This document shows positions 6,990-15,378 of a stretch of DNA of 32,836 bases, piece by piece. Source of the stretch: Bog-473 sp035534235 (lineage in GTDB: Bacteria > Actinomycetota > Acidimicrobiia > Acidimicrobiales > RAAP-2); assembly GCA_035534235.1 (NCBI GenBank), contig DATLSH010000049.1, forward strand, positions 1 through 32,836. Reading direction: 5' to 3'. Numbering within the stretch: the stretch's first letter is position 1; every line of letters starts with the position of its first letter. The position numbers and the translations under genes were made by a program. Below the pieces are notes generated by a model, which saw nothing but the letters and a program-made list of their open reading frames with translations, searched no databases and was not told the DNA's origin.

Positions 6990-8472
6990 GCCTTTCGAGG
7001 GCGCGGCGGTCGACCTTCTCCCCGGCGGTGAGCGGCAGGGCGGTCAGGAGTACGAGATCGTCGGGCAGCTTGTAACGGGCCAGCCGGTCGGCGCCGAAGT
7101 GGCGGAGCCCGGCCAGGTCGGGTGCGGTGCCTCCGGGCCGGGGGACGACGACCGCCACCCCAAGTTCCCCCATGACGGAATCAACCCGACTGACGATGGC
7201 GACCGCCGCCACACCGGGGTGGTCAGCCAGCACCGCCTCCACCTCCATCGGGTGCACGTTGTAGCCCCCGCGCACGTACCGCTCCCGGCTCCGACCGGCC
7301 AGGCGGAGCCGCCCTTCGGGGTCGATCCATCCGAGGTCCCCGGTGCGGACGCTGCCGTCCCCGGTGAAGGCGTCGGCATTGGCGCTGCTGTTGCGCCAGT
7401 AACCGTCCATGACGGCGGGCGAGCCCAGGCACACCTCTCCGATCTCCCCCGGGGGCAGCGGCTCGCCGCCCTCGGAGACGATGCTGAGCCGGACCCCGGG
7501 CTGGGGGCGCCCCACGCTCACCTCGGCGTCCTCCACGGGGTCGGTCAGCGCCGTCCCACATCCGATGCCCGCCTCGGTGCAGGAGTAGCGGACGGCCAGA
7601 GGTGCCGGCAGGCGGGCCCTGGCCTCCCGGATCAGGGCCGGGGTGGCCGGACCGCCGCCCATGACGACGGCCCGGACCGAGGAGAGATCAGTCGTCTCGA
7701 ATGCCGGATCCCGCAGCATCAGGGCGATCTGGGTGGGGACGCCGCCCAGGGCGGCGATCTTGAGCTCCGCCACCATGCGCAGTGCATCGGCCGCCTTCCA
7801 CGGACGGCGTGACAGGTATTGGGTGCCACCCTTCTTCAGGTTCCCTGCCAGCTTGGTCGTCGGCCCCAGGTGGGCCAGGGCGGAACCAGCCATGGAGTGC
7901 CCTCCCCCTCCCCACTCGTCGCCCACGTCGCACCGGGTGATGAATTCGAGCTGCCGGCCGCCGAAGACAGCACCCTTGGGAGTCCCCGTGGTGCCCGAGG
8001 TGAACACGATGGCAATCGGACGGTCCGGATCGGCATGCAATGGTGCCGGAATCTGGCCGCCGCGACGAAGGTCACCCAGGACAGCCGCCTGTTCCGCGGC
8101 CGGCTCGATCAACACGGTGCGGCACCCCTCCGGCACGTCGGTCGGTTCCAGTTCGGCCGTGCTGACAACCACCATGGGATTGGCCGCCCGCAGGACGGCG
8201 GACCGCTCGGCCTGCACGAGCTTGGGATTCACGGCCGCCGTGAGTGCACCCAGTTTGGCGGCAGCCACGTAGGTGATGAAGTGCTCGGGTACCGTGGGGA
8301 GCACGAGGGCCACCACGTCGCCTTCCCCCACCCCGAGCTCGGCCAGGCCCACCGCCGCTTCGTCGGCCATGGCGTTGAACTGCGCGTAGGTGAGGGTCAA
8401 CCCTTCGTCGGTGACCAGAGCGGGCTTGTCCCCGAAGCGAAGCGCCGCCTCCGCTGCAGTCTCAGCGAGCAT
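6973..8472 (-). CDS. AMP-forming acyl-CoA synthetase (FadD-like)
   Basis: This is a 499-residue adenylate-forming enzyme that activates a carboxylic acid with ATP and CoA. The AMP-binding loop FTSGTTGTPKGAVF is at about residues 154-167. YSCTEAGIG marks the aromatic substrate/adenine region, RTGDLGWID is the hinge-domain motif, and the catalytic lysine lies in GEKVDRR near the C-terminus. All key motifs are intact. It is the last gene of the minus-strand run and lies 23 bases after the aldehyde dehydrogenase. It would activate the acid that the dehydrogenase makes. The chain length or ring type of the substrate cannot be read from sequence. Confidence 0.9.
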   Translation of the reverse strand: MLAETAAEAALRFGDKPALVTDEGLTLTYAQFNAMADEAAVGLAELGVGEGDVVALVLPTVPEHFITYVAAAKLGALTAAVNPKLVQAERSAVLRAANPMVVVSTAELEPTDVPEGCRTVLIEPAAEQAAVLGDLRRGGQIPAPLHADPDRPIAIVFTSGTTGTPKGAVFGGRQLEFITRCDVGDEWGGGGHSMAGSALAHLGPTTKLAGNLKKGGTQYLSRRPWKAADALRMVAELKIAALGGVPTQIALMLRDPAFETTDLSSVRAVVMGGGPATPALIREARARLPAPLAVRYSCTEAGIGCGTALTDPVEDAEVSVGRPQPGVRLSIVSEGGEPLPPGEIGEVCLGSPAVMDGYWRNSSANADAFTGDGSVRTGDLGWIDPEGRLRLAGRSRERYVRGGYNVHPMEVEAVLADHPGVAAVAIVSRVDSVMGELGVAVVVPRPGGTAPDLAGLRHFGADRLARYKLPDDLVLLTALPLTAGEKVDRRALERLIAGT

Positions 8473-8495
8473 GGGTACCCGGCGCGGCTTGGTGA

Positions 8496-9998
8496 CTACA
8501 GGCCGACGACGACCGACTTGGTCTCCGTGAAGGCCTCAATGCTTCCCCACCCACCTTCACGACCCAGGCCCGACTGCTTGTACCCCCCGAAGGGCGCGCT
8601 GGGCCACACCGTGTACTCGTTGATCCCGACGGTGCCCGCCCGGATGGCCTTGGCCACGCGGAAGGCACGGGCCACATTTGTGGTGTAGACGCCCGCCCCC
8701 AATCCGTATTCTGTGTCGTTGGCCAACCTCAGCGCGTCTGCCTCGTCGTCGAACGGCATGGCCACGAGGACGGGGCCGAACACCTCCTCGCGGGTGATCG
8801 ACATGGTGTTGTCCACATCGGCGAACAATGTGGGGTTGACGAAATTCCCCTGGGCCAGGTCGCCGCCGGGACGACCGCCGCCGACGACGAGGCGGGCACC
8901 CTGCGCCGGCGCCTTGTCGATGAAGCCGAGCACCCGGTCGAGCTGGCGCTGGTTGATGATCGCGCTCGAGGTGGTGGCGGGATCAAAGGGATCGCCGAAT
9001 TGCACCATGCCGGTCAGCGAAGAGGCGGCGGCCACGAACTCGTCGTAGACGCTCCGCTGGACCAGGGAACGGGTCTGGCAGACGCACCCCTGGCCCGACA
9101 GGCCCATGGACACCATTCCCATGGCCATCATGGCTGCGCCATAGACGCTGTCGGCATCTTCGAAAATGATGCTGGGCGACTTCCCGCCCAGCTCAAGCGT
9201 CACCCTCTTGATGGTGTCGCCGCTGGCCGCCAGGATGCGCTTCCCCACGGCGCGGCTCCCGGTGAAAGTGACCTTGTCCACCCCGGGGTGGGTGATGAGG
9301 GCTTCGCCGGTGGGGTCGCCCGGCCCGGGGATCAGGTTGAAGACCCCGGGCGGGAAACCGGCCATCTCAATCAGCGCCGCCAGCTTCAGGGAGGTGAGCA
9401 CGGCGTACTCCGAGGGCTTGACGACGACCGTGCAGCCTGTGGCCAGCGCCGGAGCCACCTTCTGCGCGAAGAGCATCATGGGGGCGTTCCACGGGATGAT
9501 GGCGGCCACCACGCCCACCGGCTCACGGAAGCTCATGATCTGCACGTCGGCTCCGGTCGGCCCGGCCTCGTAGGTCGGATAGGTCGAGCCGCAGATTTTG
9601 TCGATCCACCCCGCATGGTGGTCGAAAACCCCGGCCGCCATTTCGCTGGACACCACCGACATGGAAGAGAAGGCGATGGGCATGCCCATCTCCAACGTCT
9701 GGAGCCGATTGAGCTCGTCCCCGTGCTCGGCAATAAGGCTCACCAGGCGGGTGAAGTACGTCTTGCGCTCCTTGGCCGTGATGCGGGGCCAAGGGCCCTC
9801 GTCGAAGGCGCGGCGGGCGGCTGCCACCGCCCGGTCCACGTCGGCCACGCTGGCCACGGCGAAAGTGGTGACCACCTCGTTGGTGGCCGGGTTCATCTGA
9901 TCCCACGAACCACCGTCGGAGGCGTCGGTCCATGCGCCGTCAATGAAAAGCCGGCCGGGTTGCACACCCAACTGGTCACGCTGCTCGAGTACGGACAT
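8496..9998 (-). CDS. NAD(P)-dependent aldehyde dehydrogenase
   Basis: This is a 500-residue enzyme of standard ALDH-superfamily length. The motifs are PWN (Asn171), the general-base glutamate in LELGGKSP (Glu269), the catalytic cysteine in GQGCVCQTR (Cys305) and the EEVFGPVL motif further on. I chose the ATG at 9998; the reading frame stays open upstream, but that stretch is the antisense of the next gene. The start is 13 bases from the stop of the acyl-CoA dehydrogenase gene. It oxidises an aldehyde to an acid, which fits a place between the P450 (which can make the alcohol) and the acyl-CoA ligase in this run. Confidence 0.9.
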   Translation of the reverse strand: MSVLEQRDQLGVQPGRLFIDGAWTDASDGGSWDQMNPATNEVVTTFAVASVADVDRAVAAARRAFDEGPWPRITAKERKTYFTRLVSLIAEHGDELNRLQTLEMGMPIAFSSMSVVSSEMAAGVFDHHAGWIDKICGSTYPTYEAGPTGADVQIMSFREPVGVVAAIIPWNAPMMLFAQKVAPALATGCTVVVKPSEYAVLTSLKLAALIEMAGFPPGVFNLIPGPGDPTGEALITHPGVDKVTFTGSRAVGKRILAASGDTIKRVTLELGGKSPSIIFEDADSVYGAAMMAMGMVSMGLSGQGCVCQTRSLVQRSVYDEFVAAASSLTGMVQFGDPFDPATTSSAIINQRQLDRVLGFIDKAPAQGARLVVGGGRPGGDLAQGNFVNPTLFADVDNTMSITREEVFGPVLVAMPFDDEADALRLANDTEYGLGAGVYTTNVARAFRVAKAIRAGTVGINEYTVWPSAPFGGYKQSGLGREGGWGSIEAFTETKSVVVGL

Positions 9999-10011
9999 TG
10001 TCACGGCAAGC

Positions 10012-11271
10012 TCACCCCCGGGGAAGTCCGAGCACGCGCTCGGCCACGATGTTGCGTTGGATCTCCGACGTTCCGCCGGCGATGGTACCGGCAAAGGACC
10101 GCAGGTACTGGACGGCCCATGCACCGTCATAGAACGCGCTGGGCGCCCCCGATTCCCTGGGGTCGGGCTGGTAGTGCGCCAGGTCCCATTCGGTGAACCG
10201 GTGGGGCCCCGGACCATCGAGATCGAGACCGTCGAGACCCAGCACCTCGAACGCCACCAGGCAGGCTCGGCGCTCCGCCTCGCTGCTGAAGAGCTTGAGC
10301 AGCATGTGCTCGGGAGGCATCTCTCCCCGGGTGGCCTTGGCGAAGCCGCGGTAGCCGAGGCAGCGCATGGCTGCGGTGTCGATGGCCAGCTGGCCGATGG
10401 CCTGGGCCAGGCGGGGGTCCTCACCCAGGGTGCCGCCCCGGCCGTCGTCCCGTGCGGCCAGGCGCACCAGGGCTTTGAGGAACCGCTCCATTTTCGAGAC
10501 GCTCATGATCCAGAGCATTCCCCGCTCGTGGCGCAGTGAGCCCTGGCTCACCGCCCAACCCCCGTTGAGGGGTCCGAGGAGGTTGCCGGCCGGAACCTCG
10601 ACGTCGGCGAAGAAGACCTCGTTGAAGTCGGCGTGCGCCGGGTCCGTCAGTTCAGGCAGGGGCCGGCACGTGATGCCGGGCGTCTGCATGTCGATGATGA
10701 GCACGCTGATCCCCCGGTGCTTGGGGGCCTCGGGGTCGGTCCGCACGTAGCACATGCACAGGTCGGCTTCATGGGCCCCGGAAGTCCACACCTTCTGCCC
10801 GTTCACCACGAAATGGTCTTCCCGAAGTTCGGCCTTGGTGGTCAGCGAGGCCAGGTCGCTTCCGGCATTGGGCTCGCTCATCCCCACGCACCAGGTGATC
10901 TCACCGCGGAGCGTAGGGAGGACGAAGCGCTCCCGCTGCTCCTCGTTGCCGAATTCGACTATGGACGCGGCGCAGATGGAAAGGCCCTGGGGATTGAGCG
11001 AGCGCGGCGCCATGCGTTCGGTCAGGACCTCGAAGTAGGTCATCTGCTCCTGGGCCGTGGCGTTTCGGCCACCCAATTCGGGCGGCCAACCCGGAACGAG
11101 GTAGCCGGCTTCGAACATCTCACGTTGGAAGTCCCGGGCCCATTGTGGGAGGTGGGCCGACGATTGGCGAGACTCGTCCCTGACGGTCTCAGGGTCGGGC
11201 TGGTGCTGATCCAACCACGCTTCGAGCTCCCGCCGGAATTCGGAGAGCGCGTCGTCGGGGGCCAGGCGCAT
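10012..11271 (-). CDS. Acyl-CoA dehydrogenase (FadE, alpha-like type)
   Basis: This is a 419-residue flavoenzyme that introduces a 2,3 double bond into an acyl-CoA. It has the FAD/substrate motif MSEPNAGSDLASL, VNGQKVWTSGAH, a candidate catalytic glutamate in LRHERGM and the C-terminal IAGGTSEIQRNIVAERVLG. These resemble the FadE26/ChsE4-like subunits of actinobacterial steroid and terpenoid catabolism (family knowledge). I prefer the ATG at 11271; a TTG at 11277 is also in frame. A perfect TGACAC/GTGTCA palindrome lies 9 bases before the start, so this gene and those after it may have their own regulated promoter. Confidence 0.9.
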   Translation of the reverse strand: MRLAPDDALSEFRRELEAWLDQHQPDPETVRDESRQSSAHLPQWARDFQREMFEAGYLVPGWPPELGGRNATAQEQMTYFEVLTERMAPRSLNPQGLSICAASIVEFGNEEQRERFVLPTLRGEITWCVGMSEPNAGSDLASLTTKAELREDHFVVNGQKVWTSGAHEADLCMCYVRTDPEAPKHRGISVLIIDMQTPGITCRPLPELTDPAHADFNEVFFADVEVPAGNLLGPLNGGWAVSQGSLRHERGMLWIMSVSKMERFLKALVRLAARDDGRGGTLGEDPRLAQAIGQLAIDTAAMRCLGYRGFAKATRGEMPPEHMLLKLFSSEAERRACLVAFEVLGLDGLDLDGPGPHRFTEWDLAHYQPDPRESGAPSAFYDGAWAVQYLRSFAGTIAGGTSEIQRNIVAERVLGLPRG

Positions 11272-11280
11272 GGGCAACTA

Positions 11281-11294
11281 TGACACGGGTGTCA
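11281..11294. promoter_or_regulatory. Operator-like palindrome TGACAC-GG-GTGTCA
   Basis: This is a perfect 6-2-6 inverted repeat and an exact copy of the island-wide element. It overlaps the stop codon of the upstream AhpD-like gene and ends 9 bases before the acyl-CoA dehydrogenase start. This makes it an internal control point of the minus-strand run. Confidence 0.7.
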
Positions 11295-11693
11295 GTCCCC
11301 GAGCGAGTCCCCGTTGTCGGTTTCAGCCGGGCCCGCGGACCCCTCTTTGAAGCCCCGGCGGGCATCCGGGAAGGCTTGGATGGCCAGCACGATGCCAAAG
11401 GCCGGCTCGGTCAGCAGGATGGCGCCGGCGATCTCGTCCCAGGTGGCGCCCACTTCGGCGGCCAGCCGGGCGTGGCGCTGCACGCCCCCCGGTTGGCGGG
11501 CGATCACTGTGCACACCATGCGAATGAGCTCGTGCGTCTTGCGATCAGGGGCCCGCAGCGAATCGATGGAGGCCATCCACGCGTTCTGGGCCTGCAGCAC
11601 CCCCGGAGCCCACTCGTGCAGGAACTTCTCCGATGCGAAGGGCCAGACTTCCAGCGCGCCGTCGTGGTCGCTTTCCTGATCATCCGGGCTCAT
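11292..11693 (-). CDS. AhpD-like / carboxymuconolactone decarboxylase-family protein lacking the CxxC pair
   Basis: This is a 133-residue, all-helical protein. The core segment HELIRMVCTVIARQPGGVQ, followed by RHARLAAEVGATWDEIAGAI, matches the AhpD/carboxymuconolactone decarboxylase fold. The family histidine is kept in QRHARLA, but the usual redox CxxC just before it is absent; only one cysteine (MVC) is nearby. It is therefore unlikely to act as a thiol peroxidase partner. The ATG at 11693 follows a G-rich stretch. It sits 31 bases after the fused acyl-CoA dehydrogenase and 20 before the next one, so it is probably co-transcribed. Its reaction is unknown. Confidence 0.7.
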   Translation of the reverse strand: MSPDDQESDHDGALEVWPFASEKFLHEWAPGVLQAQNAWMASIDSLRAPDRKTHELIRMVCTVIARQPGGVQRHARLAAEVGATWDEIAGAILLTEPAFGIVLAIQAFPDARRGFKEGSAGPAETDNGDSLGD

Positions 11694-11724
11694 CCCCCGG
11701 CCACCCTACCGGCATCCGCGGATT

Positions 11725-13923
11725 TCACAGACCGGGTTCGGCGTCCCGTGGTTGTCCCAACATCCGCTCGGCAATGACGTTGCGTTGCACCTCGCTGGTG
11801 CCGCCGGCGATGGTCAGGCAACGGGTGGAGAGGAAGCCCTCTTCCCAGCGCTGTGCCTTCCCGTCGAGCACGGCCCCGTCGGCCCCGTAGAGTGCCATGC
11901 CCATCTCCTGCACCCGTTGCTCGTGCTCGACTCCCAGCAGCTTGCGTACACTGGAGACGCTCCCGGGATCGACACCCGAAAGGGCGTGCAGTGTGGAGCG
12001 GTGTCCGAGCAGGGCGATGGATTGCGCCTCGACCAGCAGATGGCCCAACTGGCCGGCCAGGCTCGGCGGGCAATCGTCACCACGCCGGTGCACCGTCCGG
12101 ATGAGCGACTCGACGCCGTTGCCGAAAGAGGCCCCCGACGACATGGAGACACGCTCGTTGGCCAGGGTGGTGCGCCCGATCCTCCAACCGTCGCCCGGGC
12201 GGCCGACCACCGCGTCATCGGGCACGAAGACGTCGTTGAGGAACACCTCATTGAACATGGCGGCACCGGTGAGCTCGCGGAGGGGCCGGATGTCGATGCC
12301 GTCGGTGTGCATATCGACGATGAAGTAGGTGATGCCGGCGTGTTTGGGCGCGTCGGGGTCGCTGCGGGCCAGGCAGATCCCGAAGTCGGCCGTCTGGGCC
12401 AACGACGTCCACACCTTCTGCCCGGTGAGGATGTAGCCGCCCTCCACCTGCTCGGCCCTGGTAGTCAGGGAAGCCAGGTCAGAGCCCGCGCCGGGCTCGC
12501 TGAAGAGTTGGCACCACGAGAGCTTCCCCAAAAGGGTGGGCCGCACCCACCGTTCCTGCTGCTCCTCGGTCCCGTGGGCGATCAGCGTGGGCAGGGCCCA
12601 GGCGCCGACGGCCAGATGGGGGCGCCGGATGCCGGCGGCCGCCAACTCCTCGTCAATGACCAGCTGTTCGAGGGCGGAAGCCCCACGCCCCCAGGGCGCC
12701 GGCCAGTGCGCCATGACCATCCCGGCTGCGACCAGTGCGGCACGCTGATCGTCTCCGGCGGCGGCCATTTCCTGCACCTCGGCACGTAGCCGGCGGCGGA
12801 GTTCCTCCGCCTCGGGCGGGAGGTCGGCGGCCAGGTTCCGCCGGACCCCTTGGAGGGCCAGCCGGCTCACCTCAAGCTCCAATGATCCGACGTCGCCCAG
12901 GAGTTGGCGGTTCGCCATGGTCCGCTTCAGGAAGAAGTGCGCGTCGTGCTCCCAGGTGAAGCCGATGCCACCGAGCACCTGTATGCACTGCTTGGCACAG
13001 TGCGCGGCTGCGTCCAGGCTCAGCGCTCCGGCAATACGCGCGCTCAGTGCACGCTCGCCCTCCATTTCATCCCCTGGCGCCGGATCGCTCCAGGCCGCTG
13101 CCGCATCCCAGGCCACGGCCGCACACTGCTCGACGGCGACCAGCATGTCGGCCAGGGCGTGCTTCACAGCCTGGAACTGGCCGATGGGTCGGCCGAACTG
13201 CACCCGAACCTTGGCGTACTCCGAGGCGGTCTGCAGGCACCAACGGGCGATGCCCGCCGATTCGGCGGCGGCCAGCACGAGCGCCACGTCCCGCACACCC
13301 TGGGTGGTTGCCGTCGGGAGGACGGCATCCTCGGGCAGCGCAAGATCCTCGACCACGGCCTGGCCCAGCGACCTGGTGCCGTCAAGAGCCGGTAACTCCT
13401 GGGTGACCACACCGGCACCGGGGTCGATGACGTGCCACCTGCCGTCGTCCGTCGGCGCCAGGAGCACCCCGGCCGTCGCCAGTCCGAGGATGGGGCGCAG
13501 AGTGCCGCGCACCGTGCGGGCGCCACCGTCGCCTTGCAGCGAACCGGCACCCAACGCCACGGCGGCGGTCATGGTGCCATTGGCCAGCGCGGGGAGCAGG
13601 GCGGCTCGCTGCGCCGGGCTGCCGTGCCGCGAGATCACCGCTGCCGCCAGCACGGTCGGCTGGAGCGGACCGGGAAAGAGGGCGTAGCCGAGCTCCTCAA
13701 GCACCACGGCCAGCTCGCTCAGCGAGAACCCCTGGCCGCCGTCCACCTCGGCTACGTGCAACCCCAACCAGCCCTGGGTGGCCATCTTCTCCCACACCTC
13801 GGGAAGCTCCGTGCTCATCGATTCGGCGGCGGCACGCGGCACATCGGGTGGACAGTGGGTCTGCAACCAGCGCCGAGCGGTGACCCGCAGCGCCTCGTGA
13901 TCCTCACTCACGGCAATGTGCAC
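11725..13923 (-). CDS. Fused two-domain acyl-CoA dehydrogenase (FadE34-like)
   Basis: This is a 732-residue protein, about twice the normal length. Residues 1-360 form one dehydrogenase domain with RVQFGRPIGQFQAVKHALAD and GGIGFTWEHDAHFFLKR, the pattern of beta-like subunits. Residues about 385-732 form a second domain with FSEPGAGSDLASLTT, GQKVWTSLAQTADFG, a candidate catalytic glutamate in LANERVSM and IAGGTSEVQRNVIAER, the alpha-like pattern. Fused enzymes of this type, such as mycobacterial FadE34, act on bulky CoA esters such as steroid side chains (family knowledge). The GTG at 13923 overlaps the TAG stop of the ferredoxin gene by one base, so translation is probably coupled. A second GTG ten bases on in the same region is less likely. 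Confidence 0.9.
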   Translation of the reverse strand: MHIAVSEDHEALRVTARRWLQTHCPPDVPRAAAESMSTELPEVWEKMATQGWLGLHVAEVDGGQGFSLSELAVVLEELGYALFPGPLQPTVLAAAVISRHGSPAQRAALLPALANGTMTAAVALGAGSLQGDGGARTVRGTLRPILGLATAGVLLAPTDDGRWHVIDPGAGVVTQELPALDGTRSLGQAVVEDLALPEDAVLPTATTQGVRDVALVLAAAESAGIARWCLQTASEYAKVRVQFGRPIGQFQAVKHALADMLVAVEQCAAVAWDAAAAWSDPAPGDEMEGERALSARIAGALSLDAAAHCAKQCIQVLGGIGFTWEHDAHFFLKRTMANRQLLGDVGSLELEVSRLALQGVRRNLAADLPPEAEELRRRLRAEVQEMAAAGDDQRAALVAAGMVMAHWPAPWGRGASALEQLVIDEELAAAGIRRPHLAVGAWALPTLIAHGTEEQQERWVRPTLLGKLSWCQLFSEPGAGSDLASLTTRAEQVEGGYILTGQKVWTSLAQTADFGICLARSDPDAPKHAGITYFIVDMHTDGIDIRPLRELTGAAMFNEVFLNDVFVPDDAVVGRPGDGWRIGRTTLANERVSMSSGASFGNGVESLIRTVHRRGDDCPPSLAGQLGHLLVEAQSIALLGHRSTLHALSGVDPGSVSSVRKLLGVEHEQRVQEMGMALYGADGAVLDGKAQRWEEGFLSTRCLTIAGGTSEVQRNVIAERMLGQPRDAEPGL

Positions 13924-14153
13924 TACTCCCCCTCACCCAGATTGAGTTCCACTCCCCCGCGCCAAAGGGAGATCGCTCCTACCGGACACCCCTCGGCGGC
14001 AATGCGTAACCGCTCTTCGTCGGTCGCCGTGGCATCGACCACGACGGCGTGGCCGTCGTCACCCAGATCGAAGGTCCCCGGAGCCCAGAAGACGCAGTTG
14101 CCTGAGCCCATGCAGCGATCCCAATCGATCTTCACGTCCATCGGCTCGCTCAC
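13923..14153 (-). CDS. [3Fe-4S]-type ferredoxin, likely P450 partner
   Basis: This is a 76-residue acidic ferredoxin. Cysteines at about 14 and 20 (CMGSGNC) and 56 (CPVGAI) give a C-x5-C...CP pattern. The middle cysteine of a 4Fe-4S cluster is replaced by serine, as in the 3Fe-4S ferredoxins that feed electrons to bacterial P450s. I chose the GTG at 14153 because GGAGGAG lies just upstream; an ATG at 14141 is also in frame. It lies 19 bases after the thiolase and two genes from the P450, in the same run. No ferredoxin reductase is in the window. Confidence 0.9.
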   Translation of the reverse strand: MSEPMDVKIDWDRCMGSGNCVFWAPGTFDLGDDGHAVVVDATATDEERLRIAAEGCPVGAISLWRGGVELNLGEGE

Positions 14154-14172
14154 AGATTCTCCTCCATCCGGC

Positions 14173-15342
14173 TCACGGTGCCCGCAGCAGAATGGCGCTG
14201 GTCGGGACGCCTTCCCCCGACGTGACCAGGCAGGTGCGGGCGCCCTCCACCTGGCTTGTCGAGGTGCCGCGCAGTTGTCGCACACCTTCAGTGATCAGGT
14301 TGAAGCCGTGGACGTAGGCCTCGGAGAGCCCGCCGCCCGAAGTGTTCGTCGGGAGGGAGCCGGTCCCCCAGCGTAGGTTGCCTTCTGCCACGAAGTCACC
14401 CGCTTCGCCGCGCTTGCAGAAGCCGTAGCCCTCCAACGAGAGGAGGATGAGAGGGGTGAATGCGTCATAGATCTGCGCCACGTCGACGTCAGCCGGGCCG
14501 AGGTCGGACTGCGACCACAATTTCTCCGCGCAGGCCCAGGCCGGACCGGTCAGGGGATCATCGCAGTAGTAGTTGACCATGGATTCATGCTGGCGGTGCA
14601 GGCCCTGCCCGAAGGCGTGCACCAGTGCGGGCGGATGCGGGCAGTCCCTGGCCCGGGCCGCCGACACGAGCACCGCGGCCAGCGCACCGTCGGTTTCCAG
14701 GCAGTTGTCGAAGAGGCACAGTGGCTCGGAAATGAAGCGCGCCGACAGGTAGTCGTCCAGCGACATCGTCTTGCCGTACATGAGGGCGTCCGGGTTCCGA
14801 TTGGCGTGCGCCCGGATCGCCATGGCCACTTCGGCCAGCTGCTCGCGGCTCCCGCCGTATTCGTACATATAACGCCGAGCCAGCATGGCCACCTCGTCCA
14901 CCGGGCGCAGCAGGCCGAAGGGGCGGGTCCACTGCGCCTGAATGGGCAGGCGGGACGGTGCGGCCGCCCAGGGTCGGGAGCCCCGGGCGCCCCGCTTGCG
15001 GGAACGCCAGGCCACCACCACGTTGGCCTGCCCGGTGGCGATGGCCATGGCGGCATGACCGATGGTGGCGCAACCGGCGCCCCCGCCGTAGCCGACCTGG
15101 GAGAAGAACGTCACATCCCCCGCCCCGATGTTCTTGGCCATGGTCACCTCGTCGGTGGTCTCCATGGTGAAGGAGGACAGGCCGTCGACCTCCTTGGGCT
15201 CGATGCCGGCGTCACGCAGGGCGGCGACCACCGCTTCGGCCGCCAGCTGGCTCTCGGGCCGGTCGATCTGCTTGGCGAATTCGGTCTGCCCGATGCCGAC
15301 GATGGCCGCCGCGTCCTGCAACGGACTTCTGAGACTGGCCAC
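14173..15342 (-). CDS. Lipid-transfer/thiolase-family protein (Ltp/SCP2-thiolase type)
   Basis: This is a 389-residue thiolase-fold protein. It has VGIGQTEFAK at the start, a cysteine in GYGGGAGCATIGHAAM at the usual nucleophile position, QIYDAFTPL in the middle and LPTNTSGGGLSEAYVHGFN near the C-terminus. The last block replaces the GHPxG-type motif of condensing thiolases. This is the pattern of Ltp-type enzymes, some of which cleave side-chain CoA esters by retro-aldol or thiolysis. Known Ltp enzymes of this kind usually need a DUF35 partner; none is visible in the window. The start is a GTG at 15342 without a clear ribosome site, 36 bases after the P450. Confidence 0.85.
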   Translation of the reverse strand: MASLRSPLQDAAAIVGIGQTEFAKQIDRPESQLAAEAVVAALRDAGIEPKEVDGLSSFTMETTDEVTMAKNIGAGDVTFFSQVGYGGGAGCATIGHAAMAIATGQANVVVAWRSRKRGARGSRPWAAAPSRLPIQAQWTRPFGLLRPVDEVAMLARRYMYEYGGSREQLAEVAMAIRAHANRNPDALMYGKTMSLDDYLSARFISEPLCLFDNCLETDGALAAVLVSAARARDCPHPPALVHAFGQGLHRQHESMVNYYCDDPLTGPAWACAEKLWSQSDLGPADVDVAQIYDAFTPLILLSLEGYGFCKRGEAGDFVAEGNLRWGTGSLPTNTSGGGLSEAYVHGFNLITEGVRQLRGTSTSQVEGARTCLVTSGEGVPTSAILLRAP

Positions 15343-15378
15343 GAACTGTGAAACTAGCCCGCCGCTGGGGAGATGACT

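Noticed and set aside
8496..10424. Upstream extension of the aldehyde dehydrogenase to 642 residues
   Set aside because: The extra 142 residues are antisense to the dehydrogenase gene at 10012-11271 and are low-complexity; the ATG at 9998 gives the normal family length.
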